From NCBI GenBank assembly GCA_003254905.1, contig QANU01004276.1, forward strand, positions 275,917 through 339,916: 64,000 nucleotides of DNA, written 5' to 3'. Both the position numbers and the translations under genes were made by a program. This document shows positions 23,131 through 34,937 of the stretch, piece by piece; within the stretch, counting starts at the first letter, position 1; each line of letters opens with the position of its first letter. The notes beneath the pieces were generated by a model that did no database searches, was not told the DNA's origin, and saw nothing but the letters and a program-made list of their open reading frames with translations. Source of the DNA: Nissolia schottii (lineage: Eukaryota > Streptophyta > Magnoliopsida > Fabales > Fabaceae).

Positions 23131-25763
23131 ATGGCCACCACCACCGCACTTGCCCCTTTCACACCCTTCCCCAAGTTCCAAACTTTATCTTCCCCTCTTC
23201 TCGCTTTTCAATCAGCAAGCCCCAGGCAAGTCTCACTCTGCTTCTTTTTCTCTCTCACAAACACACTTTACGCTTATTATCTCTGTTCTGTGAATACTCT
23301 GTTTTCTTTTTATTTTTTCTGAACACTCTGTGATTGCATCAACCCAGGACCCTTCAAGTCTCATGCTGCTTATCCCTGAAAAAAGCAACCAATGAAACTT
23401 CAAATCTCGCAACCGAGGACAGCAACCTTCGAGTGGTCTTCGCCGCTGGCGGCACCGGGAGCCACGTGTACCCTGCAGTGGCCATTGCCGATGAGCTCAA
23501 ACTCGCCCACCCCACCTGCGAGTTCCTCTTCATCGGAACCCCCAACAGCATGGAAAGCGCCGCGATCCCCTCCGCAGGGTACGACTTCGCCTCCGTTCCC
23601 GCGGTGAGGTTGACTCGCCCCTTCATCTCCCCTCACAACCTCTTCTTCTTCCCTTACCGTTTGGTGAGGTCCCTGATCCATTGCCTTCGCCATTTGCGCG
23701 ATTTCCAACCCCACGTTGTTGTTGGAACCGGTGGCTACGTCTCTTTCCCGGTTTGCCTCGCCGCAAAGCTCAAGGGCATAAAGCTTGTGATCCATGAACA
23801 GAACTCTGCCCCTGGTTTGGCCAACTCTGTTCTTGCCCTGTTTTCTGATTTGATCTTCGTTGCTTTTAACTCAACGGCTGATAGCTTGCCGAGGAACAAG
23901 TGTGTGGTGTGTGGGAATCCGGTGAGGTTGTCGCTGAGGAACACTGTTTCGAAGGTTGAAGCAAGGTCGAATTTTTTCCCGGGTTATGGGAAGACGAGTG
24001 ATTCTAAGGTCAAGTTTTTGGTTGTTCTTGGTGGGTCTTTTGGGGCTAACGCTGTGAACATTGCAATGCTAAATTTGTATTATCAGATGCTGCGGCAGAA
24101 TGGTAGCTTGTACATTATATGGCAAACTGGGGTTGAAGCTTATGATGAAATGGACAGCCTTGTTAAGAATCATCCACGCTTGTATATGACACCGTAAGTG
24201 TTGTTTTGTTGTTCCATCCCTCAATTGGTTTCTTTTATAATTGAAAAACATCTCATTCCCTTGTGACTTGTGAATTCTTCATTTGTTTGGGGATATATTG
24301 ATCTTTTTGTGTCGAAAAATGTGGGGTGTAGTGATCACTAATCCGACATATCATCTTGTCATGTAGGTTTATGCATTGTATGGATATGGCTTATGCAGCT
24401 GCAGACTTGATTGTTTCTAGAGCAGGTGCAATGACTTGCTATGAAATACTGGCCACTGGGAAACCGTCTATCCTGGTACTTACATTGTGTTTAACCGTTA
24501 TTTTCATTCCTGATGTTGAAAAAATAATTTATAAATGGTAATTACACTATTCCCTTCACTACAACTCCGAGAGACCCAAGACTTCAACATTAGTTAGGCT
24601 GGATGGAACAAATTAGGCAAGGTACTTATCAGTGCAGTTATCCAGTTCTATGCAACAAACCAAGAAACACCCCATCCTATAAGAGTTTGTGTTATATGTA
24701 TTCATTTGATGTAGAACACCGTGTCGATTCACATCCCATCCATTGTTAGGTTAGATTTTAATGGGTCCTATTATAAGATCTCAATCTAATTGTAGATTGG
24801 GTGCCTCATACCAAACGAGTACATGTATCACTTCTTATTCTGTAGAATCATCTTCCAAATTTATACTAACTGAGGGCTAGAATCTGAAAAAGATATTGGT
24901 TGTGTGTGCTTGAGTGGATGTGTGCATGCTTGTCCCCTAGCTACAAGTCCCATCAGCTTCGCATGCTTATTTGTTGATTAAATTCAAACACAAAACAGGT
25001 TACAGAACTTAGTGAGATCCGCCGTGTATATAAAGTCAATTAAAATGTTTATGGATGAATTATGAGATTGTTATCTGCAGGACTTCAGAATTAGATTTTA
25101 TGTTACATTTAATACAGTCTACTCAATTAACACAAAAATATAGTAACAAATGCAACCGCTGGTTCTTAATGTTTTTGCATTGGTTTCAATCATGATGTTA
25201 CACGTGAACTTGATGCTGAACTGCACAGGAATTTCCACTCTTTCCTCAGTTTCCAAGAATCACACATTGCTTAAAGCATTAACGTGTCTTGTGCTTCCAA
25301 AAGCTTTTCATTTCTGTTGGATCTGCAGCTCTAACAAAAGAAAATGATGACCTAGCTTCTTTTTTTTCCTTTTTTTTTTCAATTATCATTTTGTAGATAC
25401 CATCACCAAATTTATCTGAGGGAAATCAGTTCAGAAATGCTTCGTTGCTGGCAGACTTAGCTGGTGTGAAAGTTATAACTGAGGATGAGCTTGATTCAAG
25501 TACACTAGCAATTGCAATTGAAGAGATTCTAAGTATGTTCTCTTCATATGTACTAGTACAAATAATCTTGTGAATATTATAGACAGATGGCTATATGTTA
25601 CTGATTGTTCATATTCCTGTTAGGGGATGAGAAGAAGATGGAAGATATGTCAGAGAGGGCTCTGAAAGCTGCAAATCCCAATGCCTCTGCTGAGATTTCA
25701 AAGCACATTTTGTCTCTTGTAAATCTATCAACAAAACAGGAAGAGATCATTGCTACAAAGTAG
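23131..25763 (+). CDS. MURG: MurG-like UDP-GlcNAc:lipid I transferase, plastid-targeted (441 aa, five exons)
   Basis: Exons 23131-23225, 23348-24193, 24367-24475, 25397-25532 and 25624-25763 join in frame to 441 aa. The first 45-55 residues are Ser/Thr/Pro-rich and poor in acids, like a chloroplast transit peptide. The GT-B glycosyltransferase follows: GGTGSH (66-71), GTGGYVSFP (158-166), HEQNSAPG (181-188), [11 protein letters not shown] (259-269), [10 protein letters not shown] in exon 3, and EGNQFRNA (358-365), which matches the bacterial HQxxNA acceptor/donor region. Bacterial MurG adds GlcNAc to lipid I to make the peptidoglycan precursor lipid II. Plants keep nuclear MurG homologues of cyanobacterial origin linked to plastid peptidoglycan. 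Intron 1 has a GC donor (AG|GCAAGT); only this junction restores the frame. The bacterial GGTGGH loop reads GGTGSH here. All catalytic blocks look intact. Confidence 0.92.
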
Positions 25764-26217
25764 GATCTTAATTAGCTTGCGTCTTTAAATAAATTCCTGC
25801 TTAACACTGATGAAACCCAACCATAAGTTCTTTTTGTGGCCCAATAATAAAACCATTACAAGTTAACGAGCTCTAGTTCGCTTAGACCTCCTTCATGGAA
25901 GAAATTTATTATAAGTGTGATGATTATGCTAAAATTTTAAGTGCATGTTTAGAAAATTGGTAAGACTGATCTAGAATCAATTCTAGTTAATTACAAAGTG
26001 AAAAATTTTCACTTTTAGAGTCAGAATTAATTTTGGAGCTTTCTAACTAAAATCCAAACATGTTATAGAGAATTTTGACTCAATGGCACACTGATGAACC
26101 AGAGAACAGGATGCAGGCCTTAATTGCCCCTATGCAAGGGATAAGAGGGAACTTGTATTTTGCTCAAAAAAACCTTAAGCAGCATGTATTTTTGCAAAAC
26201 CTTAGTGGTTGGCACGT
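25764..26217. other. 3' flank of MURG
   Basis: Non-coding; includes the 3' UTR of MURG. No element recognised before the 9-bp duplication at 26218. Confidence 0.5.
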
Positions 26218-26684
26218 GTAGATGTAGGATTTTTTACTTGTTTATGGGGCCAAAACTGTTATATTTCCATAATATAGTGTACAAGAAAATATGACGGTTG
26301 TATGGTTTTTTTATCTGAAATCTCCACGAATTGTGGAGATTTCAGAGATCCTCTTTTTTCTTTTTTTCTTTTTACTTTTTTTTCTAAAATCTCCATAGTA
26401 TGTGGAGATTTCAGACTTTTTTAATTTTTTTTTATTTTAACAGGCTCTGAAATCTCCACACCTTGTGGAGATTTCAGGATTTGAAATTGCTGCCGCACGT
26501 CCGTCCGTCCTGTTACACGTCCCACGCGGTTTTTAATTTTTTTTTCTTCTGACATACTGAAATCTCCATCCTCAGTGGAGATTTCAGATCCTCCCCCCAC
26601 ACTTTGGTAATTTTCTCCACAGCCCCATGAAACCGGATTATGCTTTGCATAATCCCATATATATGTCATTACCCCGTAGATGTA
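26218..26684. mobile_element. 449-bp hairpin-array MITE with 9-bp target duplication
   Basis: A perfect direct repeat GTAGATGTA at 26218-26226 and 26676-26684 flanks a 449-bp non-coding element (26227-26675). The element contains four hairpins built on CTGAAATCTCCA/TGGAGATTTCAG: 26314-26346 (14-base arms, loop GAATT), 26387-26411 (9-base arms), 26447-26477 (14-base arms, 3-base loop) and 26557-26587 (12-base arms). A 9-bp duplication is the Mutator superfamily signature. Terminal inverted repeats are weak (both ends start GG). No coding capacity, so non-autonomous. Confidence 0.75.
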
Positions 26685-27488
26685 TTCAAAGTACTAGGAT
26701 GAGTTGTGTTCTCATAGTCGGCATGTGGGTATTGTTCAGATGATATTGTTTCTTTGTGACAGTGCGTGGTTTCTAAAAATTTCAGAAGCATAAATGAATT
26801 AGATTCCCTTTCATTTTGAGGACTGTGATGTCCAATTCCGATGATGTGATGTGATGTGATGATGAGGCATTCTTTCGTGTTCTCCATGTTGAGTTTTTGT
26901 TTCTAATATTTTTTTGGTCAAAAATACTTCAAGAAATTATGCAGTGTTTCATATGCCCAATACTAAAATAATAACTGCCCTTAAAATTCATTATGTTGAC
27001 TAAAAAAATTCATTTTACAAGGCTTTTTATATGAACTTTAGGCATTTTATGAGAACATTTCAACTCATTTTGCACATTAGTTTTGCCATTGACACATTTT
27101 AACTGAAAATATTGCAACACATGATTGCCATAAGATCCTAAATGGCTAAGTAGTCTATATAGGACAGGTATAAACACCCTTACTTTATCACAAAGGCACA
27201 AAACTCCATTAACCAAAACACAAAAAAGATTATCTGCTCACATCAAAGGCCCACTATTGAGCATAATATGCAAACTGGAAATTAAGGACTCATCCATTTA
27301 ATAGTAACCTTTACCCTAAGTTTTAGAAGATGGAATGAAGACTGACAGCGACAAATGGAAATTCTTGCTTATATTGGATATGGGGAAAGAAAACTATACA
27401 ACCAATTTAAGGATGAAAATATGCATCTGCCCAAAAATTAAAATAAAATAAAAAAAAAACAAAGCACACATGAGGATCCCCGTGTCCA
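26685..27488. other. Convergent intergenic spacer
   Basis: Lies between the 3' ends of MURG (plus) and the RING gene (minus). No gene recognised. Short (GATGT)n-like repeats occur near 26840-26862. Confidence 0.45.
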
Positions 27489-30243
27489 TCAGTTGCGAGC
27501 CACAACTTGCTGCTTACAAACTGGGCAGAAATTCTTGTGAGCAACCCATTGCTTTATACAATGAAAGTGATAGCTGTGTTCACAGTTTAACTTCCCAACT
27601 TCATCACCTGCTTCATACTCCTCCTGCTCTCCAAATCAAGATAAATTAATTTACACTTAAAAACAGATTTAAAACCAATCTTTTAAGGCAATGTGATGAG
27701 CTCACCTGACAAATGCTGCACTTTTTATCTACCTGATACTTTGATGCAGCACCATCTGAGAATTGAAGCTTAGTCTTCCTTATGTTGCGGCCCATCTCAT
27801 CTTCTTTGAGTCCAGTGTTAACATAACCGATTCTCTCACTGAGCTCAACCAATTGCTGTCAAACACAAACCACAAATTCCAACATAAACATAACCAAAGA
27901 TGTTATCAACATCGAGAAAGTAACATAGAAAGCTTAAGTAGAAATAAGAACTGACCTCATAAGACATGTTATCAACATCAAGTCTCCACTCTCTGAATTG
28001 ATCATGTGAATTGAATCTTCCCCCCATTAGTAAACCTCCTTGTAGCATCACAATCTTCGAAGTTCCAACAAAAATCAACATAAGCACTATCAAAAAAATG
28101 TTACCGGTATAAACCAATATAAAAAAATATTAATTACTAATCCCCTACCGATCAATGTTTGCATATAGGCATGACGATGTCATAAAAAAAAAGTATAAAC
28201 ATGAGTGCAGTTGACAAGACTCAACATATGCCTGATTGATTAAACATGTCAGTGACAGCTCATTAAGTCACTTCTTCTACAGTTCTCTTCCACTTATTCA
28301 GAGAAATATCATCAAACTGATTGACTTGGCATCTTTTCTACAATTCAAGGTACTCTCTCTCCATGTTTAGATTTCAGTTTATACATTTTAAATTATGGTT
28401 TAGAAACCCAAAACAGAACATTCATTTCAAAAAAAATATGGGGACAAAATGGATTATCTGATAAATGAATGAAACCATAATTTTACAAATTATATGTAAA
28501 CTATAGAGACCGAAAGGCAGAAACATTTACAATGCAGTATCCAACACTAGAAAATGCTAACCTCAGCAAAACCATCAGAGGAAGGATCCCTAATATGGCG
28601 ATGATGATGATGATAGTATGAAGGACCAAAAGAGTCAGAGGAGGCAGTGTGTCCCGTGAATATATCAGGATCACTTGTGTCCAAAAATGGGATGCTGCTC
28701 TCTGGATTCACACTGCGCCTTCCCATATATGATGATGAACGCTGCAAAAATATAGCATATACTAATAATTATGATTTAAGAACCAAACCAACCAGGGTTA
28801 ATAATGTTATTAGTCCATAATAATCATATCAAAGGAAGAGAAACCAAAAAATGGAAAATGGAAGATGGAAAGTGAAGAGATGAGCACAAATCAATCACAC
28901 ACAGAAAAAGTAATGCAGTCACACCAGCTCTCTACCCACAATAAACCAATCAAGACTCTCCTCCTTCTCCTAGCGTCTGTAACTAGGTAAAGGAATGCGT
29001 GCACGCATTGGGAAAAGGGCGTCCTATTAATATTTATAATATTATTTTATTACATGATTTATCAGAAAACACATGCACTGAAATTAAATTAAATTTAAAT
29101 TTAAAAAATGGGCCTTTTTGGAAACCGATCAGAGACGTCTTTCTAGTCCAAATTCAAATGTTAGTTTAAACATAACTTATTTTACGGAAATTTTAATATT
29201 AAAAGAAGGCTTAGGCCTATGGAGTGTTGATAAAAACTAGGAAAACTTCTGCCCCGCTACATTATTGTGATCATTATTGAACAAAATCTCAGAATTATTA
29301 TGGAAAACACTAGCTTTGAAGAGCCAGATTAAATAAAGTTTAATGGGCTTCGATACCGGTGATTTCGATGGAAAGAATATTAAGAATCAATCAAGAAAGG
29401 AAGGGGAAACAAGAATGGTGGTCTTAAATCTTTTTAATGCATGCAAACGATCAATTTGGTAGAGAAACAAGAAAATGGAAACTTTATTAATGCAACATAT
29501 CCATAGAAAGGAAACCTTGTTCCGGGTATTCTTTACCTACGAAATTAGACAAAGAAGAAAAGAACACAGAACAGAGGTTCCAAAATCAAAATTAAAAAAC
29601 TAAACTTTTCAACAGATTTAGGCACCAAATAAGGATTTTCAGAACATACCTCTCTGTGAGTAATCTTGTCGACATCAATTTTGCCTCTTGAAGAAGACAC
29701 ATTCCTTCTGGACACAACACAATCAACAGAAGCAGCAGCATCCGCCGAGAACCCAATTCCGGGGCCACACCAAACATCCTGAAAATCAACACAAGCCGCT
29801 GGATTTGAACCATCAGCAGCAACATTTCCACCATTACAAGCCTTGCTGTTGCTGCTGTTACTGTTCTTGGTGCTCCTCTTGGGCTTCTTCTTTCTGCCCT
29901 TCTTCCCTTGCCAATCGGCGGAGGTTCGTATCACCGCCGGCACCGACACCTGCTGGGACGCGCCGGCGGTGCAACCGAGCCCCCTGAACGTTGCCGCCGC
30001 AGAAAAGTTGCTCTTTTTCCTGCTCTGGGGAGTGCCCTCATTGGAGGAGGAATTGTTGCTGTTGGAGAAAGTGGAGAGGAGGAGAGAGGAAATGGTGGAC
30101 TTGCATCTTGTGGATTGCATTATTGAAGGGATTTCTGGGTTTGGATCTGTTTCCTCTGTGATGGGATGGTGGTGGTGGCTGAATTGGTTCCTTGGTCTTC
30201 TCCATTTGATTTGTTCTGTTGTTGTCTCCGTAGCAACACGCAT
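27489..30243 (-). CDS. RING-H2 E3 ubiquitin ligase, MBR/HIP1/RLIM-like (385 aa, five exons)
   Basis: Minus-strand exons 30243-29650, 28741-28562, 28054-27956, 27855-27706 and 27623-27489. All junctions are phase 0 and give 385 aa. The C-terminus is a RING-H2 finger: C337-x2-C340, C355-x-H357-x2-H360-x2-C363, C374-x2-C377, with the Trp (W367) expected at the E2 contact. Just before it lies the conserved helix-rich DVDNMSYEQLVELSERIG block seen in plant MBR/HIP1-type ligases. The N-terminal half (exon 1) is Ser/Asn-rich with a basic KGRKKKPKRS patch, a possible nuclear localisation signal. The predicted role is ubiquitin transfer from an E2 to unknown substrates. A second Met (residue 42) could be an alternative start; the first is chosen because the frame is open from it. 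The exon 3 acceptor (TTCGAAG) is weakly pyrimidine-rich, so that boundary is the least certain. Confidence 0.87.
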
Positions 30244-33200
30244 GATTATGGTTCAGAGAGAGAGAGAGAAGGGTGTTGAGAATATGTGAATGAATGAAGT
30301 GAAATGAAAACAAAGAATGGGTGCAAGGAGGGAATGGGACTTTGGGGGGGNAATATATTTTTGTTTTGGTGAATTAATTTGGTTTTGAGAAAAGGAAAAT
30401 AAATAAAAATGAAATTTTTATAATTTTGTGGGGTGCCCTTTTCTTCTGGGGTTGTTAGGTGGGCTCAGCTCTTGTCTTGTTGTTGGAATTGTGGGCATAT
30501 TAGCCTATTCAATCAGTGGTAGTAGCCTCAGGCTCTATCTCTGGAATCTGTGACCAACTTTTGCTTCTTTTTGTGCTTTTCAAGCTAAACTGATGATGCC
30601 TACTCTTCAAAGGGAAAAAGGTTGAAAACTCCTTGGAGTCTAGTTATGTGGTGTGCTTTTTGAGGCTTCATTGAGAATTTGGCATCAGGGAAAGTGTATA
30701 TATATAATTTAATTAATTTAATGGGCTTTCATGCTACACAAAGTCAAGACTACTTCACAGTATTCCTCTGCAATGTGACATAAAACTTAAACTTGCATTA
30801 TTTTAATAAAATGAACTGTGAACTGCAGAAATAAAATATTCCTATATGTATCTCTCTCTATGTTAGAGTGGACAGCATTGAAAAGGTTCTCACATCCAAC
30901 ACAAAATTGGCAATGCTCAAAAACCATAGGTGTATTGGGATTATATGGCATCATTTTACTTGCCATCCCCGTATGGACAATAGTTGTTACTATCATGTGA
31001 GAAATCTTGAATTTTGATCCAAGGAATGTCTTCCTTGTAAAGCATCCTTTCTGTAAGTCCATGCAGATCAATAATAATATTGTATTCTTCTTTGTATGGT
31101 CTCTATTCTCAAGGACAAATACATGGCCAAAAACATTGTTTATTTCCACCAAGAAACATTTCAGAGAAATTAGTTGACTCTTTGGCTTGGTAGGACAACC
31201 TCAATACACCAGTTTAAATAAAAATGTGCAGAATTGCAAAATGAAAACAAGTGATTATAGTATGTTTGAAAATAAAATAAAACTTGGTACTGCATGACAG
31301 ATATTCCTTCTTGGTGCAAATGACGTGATATTACTGCCACTTTAACTTCGATTTTTTTCTCTACCTTTGATGAGTGTATTAGACTAAACTCCTCTGTCTT
31401 TAAAAAATGACCCTTGACCCAAATGAATTTGTCACCAAAATAGGAGTATTATATATTTTCTCACACATATATCTATGAAAATTTCTCTTTCCAAAAGCTG
31501 AGAAGTCCATGAATTGTAGTGGTGTATAAATAACCTTGAAATTTGCAATATAGGTGAGATAAGTAGAGAAAAAAAATGGGATTGCAAAGAAGTAAAGGGC
31601 AAAAGCAAAAGGACAAATGAAAGATGGTCCTGTGCAATTGTTTTTTTACCTCTAGCCTTGGCCTGATCTATTGGATACTTAAGTTTACATTGTACCATTG
31701 GTTTTGGACCACATCTTGAATTATTATGAGAGACAAAAGAATAATTTGGCCTGAGACAGGTAGAGGGATGAGCCATAAATATTATTATTGCCCTCCTCAA
31801 TAAGTAAAATTGCCATTACTGTTTAGGCTTAGCTTGCTATTTTGTTGGGGCTGATTTGCCCGTGGAAGCAATAAAAGCATCTTTTTAGCTAACCATTAAT
31901 TTGCCTGCGCCTTTAGAATTTTGACCCCAACTACATTCAACTTTTTCTCTTGTGGTAACTTATTGCTTTGAAATGTGATTTTCAAATTGGACTCTCAAAC
32001 CAATTAATCCAGATGCAGATTGCAGACGTTGGATATATCCGAAAGCCATGTAAACCAATATATAAGTGCCGCAGAAAAGGGATTTAATAGATTAATTAGG
32101 ATTTAGGTAATGCTGTTTGGTTTAGTTACTGCTTTCTAATAACTATTTAGTTGAACAGAAAAAAATTATATATACAGGAATCACATGATGATTCCAGTTA
32201 ATGCTGAACTGTACTCCTCTATCACTTCATTCAATTACCAAAGATATGATTCTAGTTTCACTCTGTTAGCTTGAGATAGCGGGACTAGATCTTGATTAAT
32301 TAGGGAAATTAACTTTGCCAAAACTATGATTATTCATGAGCTCCATTGAGATTATGGTGGCCGCAGTGCCGAAAGTTAGGCCATGATCTTCACATCTTTT
32401 ATGATGTAAAATATCACATATTGCCATCTACTAAAGACGGAACAATATCATTATGTACGTGCATTATACCCTTCAATTAAGGAGAACACTTCCAAAGACT
32501 TGAATTAAATTAAATGCATATTTTGTATGCATGCACTTTTCTATTTAGTTATGTTCCATGTAGTTGGTGACAGATGTTGAGTATTTGCATTTGCATTACA
32601 GAAGTTCCAATACTTTAATACTTTTAAAATGTAACAATTAATTGACAAAGGAGATGGATAGTTTATGTTAATTTGGAAGGCAGTCGCAGTAACCCGGGGG
32701 GGGCGGGGGCAGTGTTGTTGGTTTGGTTGATGAGTGTAATTACCGCGAAAATGTCAATTTTAAAGATGTTAAATTCTCTTAAAAATAAAGGCAAATGTTG
32801 AAAGGGACCCAAAAAAAAAGGTGTTGCTACTTGTAGACAAGAATGCGCGTAATCAGCACACAGCAACAAAGCAATTCATTAATGCATCTTTTCTTTTTGG
32901 CACCGCTTATGTGATTATCTTTCTTTCTTCTTTAAGATGATTTATATGTAACGTTTTTCTTTTTCTCCTTTTGTTTTCACTTTCTCTACCTCTCTCTATC
33001 TCTCTTTATTTCCCTCTTTTCTTTGCTTTTACTCATCATCATCATCCCCCCACTCCTATTCCCGCTCCAACATCGTTATGCCTCTTTTGATTACTTGTGT
33101 ATTTTTCTACATTATATATTATATTATTATTTCACATATCATACTATGTCTTATCCATTACCTACACTTTACTATATTTTCTTGTGACTAATAAGTAGAT

Positions 33201-34937
33201 TAATTAATAAAGCACAAATACTTCACTAAGCTAGCATTAATTGTTATTTCTTTTTGGCAATGAGGAATTAATTACTAGCTGGTTACGAATGCACAAAGTA
33301 GTGCCTCGTGCTTGAGCTTGCACAATGTTAGCCCATCTCAAAACACACATCAGAAGCCCAATCAATTGTTTTCGTACTAAGCCCAAATGAAATCAGGTAA
33401 GTGGTTGACTCGTTAACTTATGCACTAAACATTGACCAAAAACAAAAAAAAATTCAAAAGGATGTCATGACATCGGATGAGGCCATAAGGGTGTCAAATG
33501 GATCCAACAATAACAACTAAGGAAGGAGAACAAACAAGTCCCCCTAATATCATCACAATGAAAATATCTCTAGAGCTTTATGACTGTGGCTTGCGCCTTG
33601 GTTAGGTATTTTACGACTTTTTTTTTTTTAAGTGGTTGAACTTTTTAGTTATCTAAAAATTATTTTTGAAAAGTTATGGCAATATTAAAAGAAGTATTTT
33701 TTTCATAAGCACAAACAAACAAGCTCATTGTTTGGTAAAAAAAAAATGAAAAAAAACAACTCTCGATAAACAAAAACTATAGAAATAATTTTTGGTAAAT
33801 ATATTTTAAATATGTTATTTATATTTAAAATTACTATAATAAACATTAACATTGAAGAGAGTAATAATAATTATTAAAATTTAAGGTTATATTAATATTT
33901 TTAACTTTTGAAAAATACAAGTTAACTCTTAAAAAATTATTCATGAAAACTCCCAATAACATCTCTTAACTTTTAACGGTCAGCATCAAAAGTACATATG
34001 TTTTTTTGTTTACCAAATGCAAAAAACTAACTTATGTATTTTTAGAGTAGAAGCACTATCTAAAAAACACTTTATCAAACCAAGCAACAAATCTCTTGAA
34101 GCACCACTAAATCAACTCTATGATTTGTTCTCAAGTGTGCCAAAGTATCAACCTTTATTCCCTCCCCAAAACACACAAGAAACTACCTCACTCCAACTTC
34201 AAGATAAAATATTTAGATAAAGTTAATAAAAGTTGGACTTTGGTAATTAAGGGCAATTGATAAAAAATCAAAAGTGATAACTTTGTATTGAAAAAAGTAA
34301 AATTTAGATGTTTTCAATGATAATAAATGCTTTAAAAACTTAACCAATTATTTAAGGGCGTTGGATGGCAAAATATAAAAGTTCTACGTCTAGTTATATT
34401 TTTTGGGTCAACAATTGATCTAGTTATATAAATGCTTCTTTTTGTCAAGGTCTTTTAATGTCAAGGTTATAAAAATGGTTTGAAAAAATAAGTGTTTACA
34501 GGCCAATCCAAAAACAGGCCCGTAACTGGGCCGGCTCAAATTGAGTCAGTCACCCAGCCAGGGTGGGAGAGTGGGGCCACTTGCGTACTTTTGGACCAAC
34601 TTGGCATTCCCAGCCATTGATTTCGTAATGTTATAATCTGAGCCGTTGATATCCTTGACCGGTAGGTAGCCCAATCAATATATGTAAAAAAATGAAGTGA
34701 ATAATGAATATTTGAATTGGGCCACAGAACTCTGTGGATTTGCAAAAGCAACCCCACGATCCAACGACCAATAATAAACAAAGGGGGGCGTGGGTTTTCT
34801 TTCAATTTGCAAGAAACAAAAAAACCGCTTCGTGACCTAGCTCCTCTTCCTCTTTCTTCGCAGGGTGCAGTGTCGGAGACACCTCGGGCTCCAAACTTCG
34901 CCAAAAACCCTATTAGCGGGTAAGGGGGGGAATCACG
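30244..34937. other. Divergent intergenic region between RING and SUF4-like genes
   Basis: No gene recognised. GA-rich sequence at 30256-30272 probably lies in the RING gene 5' UTR. N at 30351 follows a G run. A CT-rich tract at 32950-33060 resembles a 5' UTR but no coding exon follows. The minus-strand frame at 30787-31152 has no family features. About 34780-34937 is the likely SUF4-like 5' UTR. Confidence 0.45.

Noticed and set aside
23131..25763. Bacterial contamination as source of MurG
   Set aside because: Four spliceosomal introns and a transit peptide show it is a nuclear plant gene.
30787..31152. 121-codon minus-strand frame
   Set aside because: No recognised family and no plausible neighbouring exons. 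Kept as unsupported rather than called a gene.
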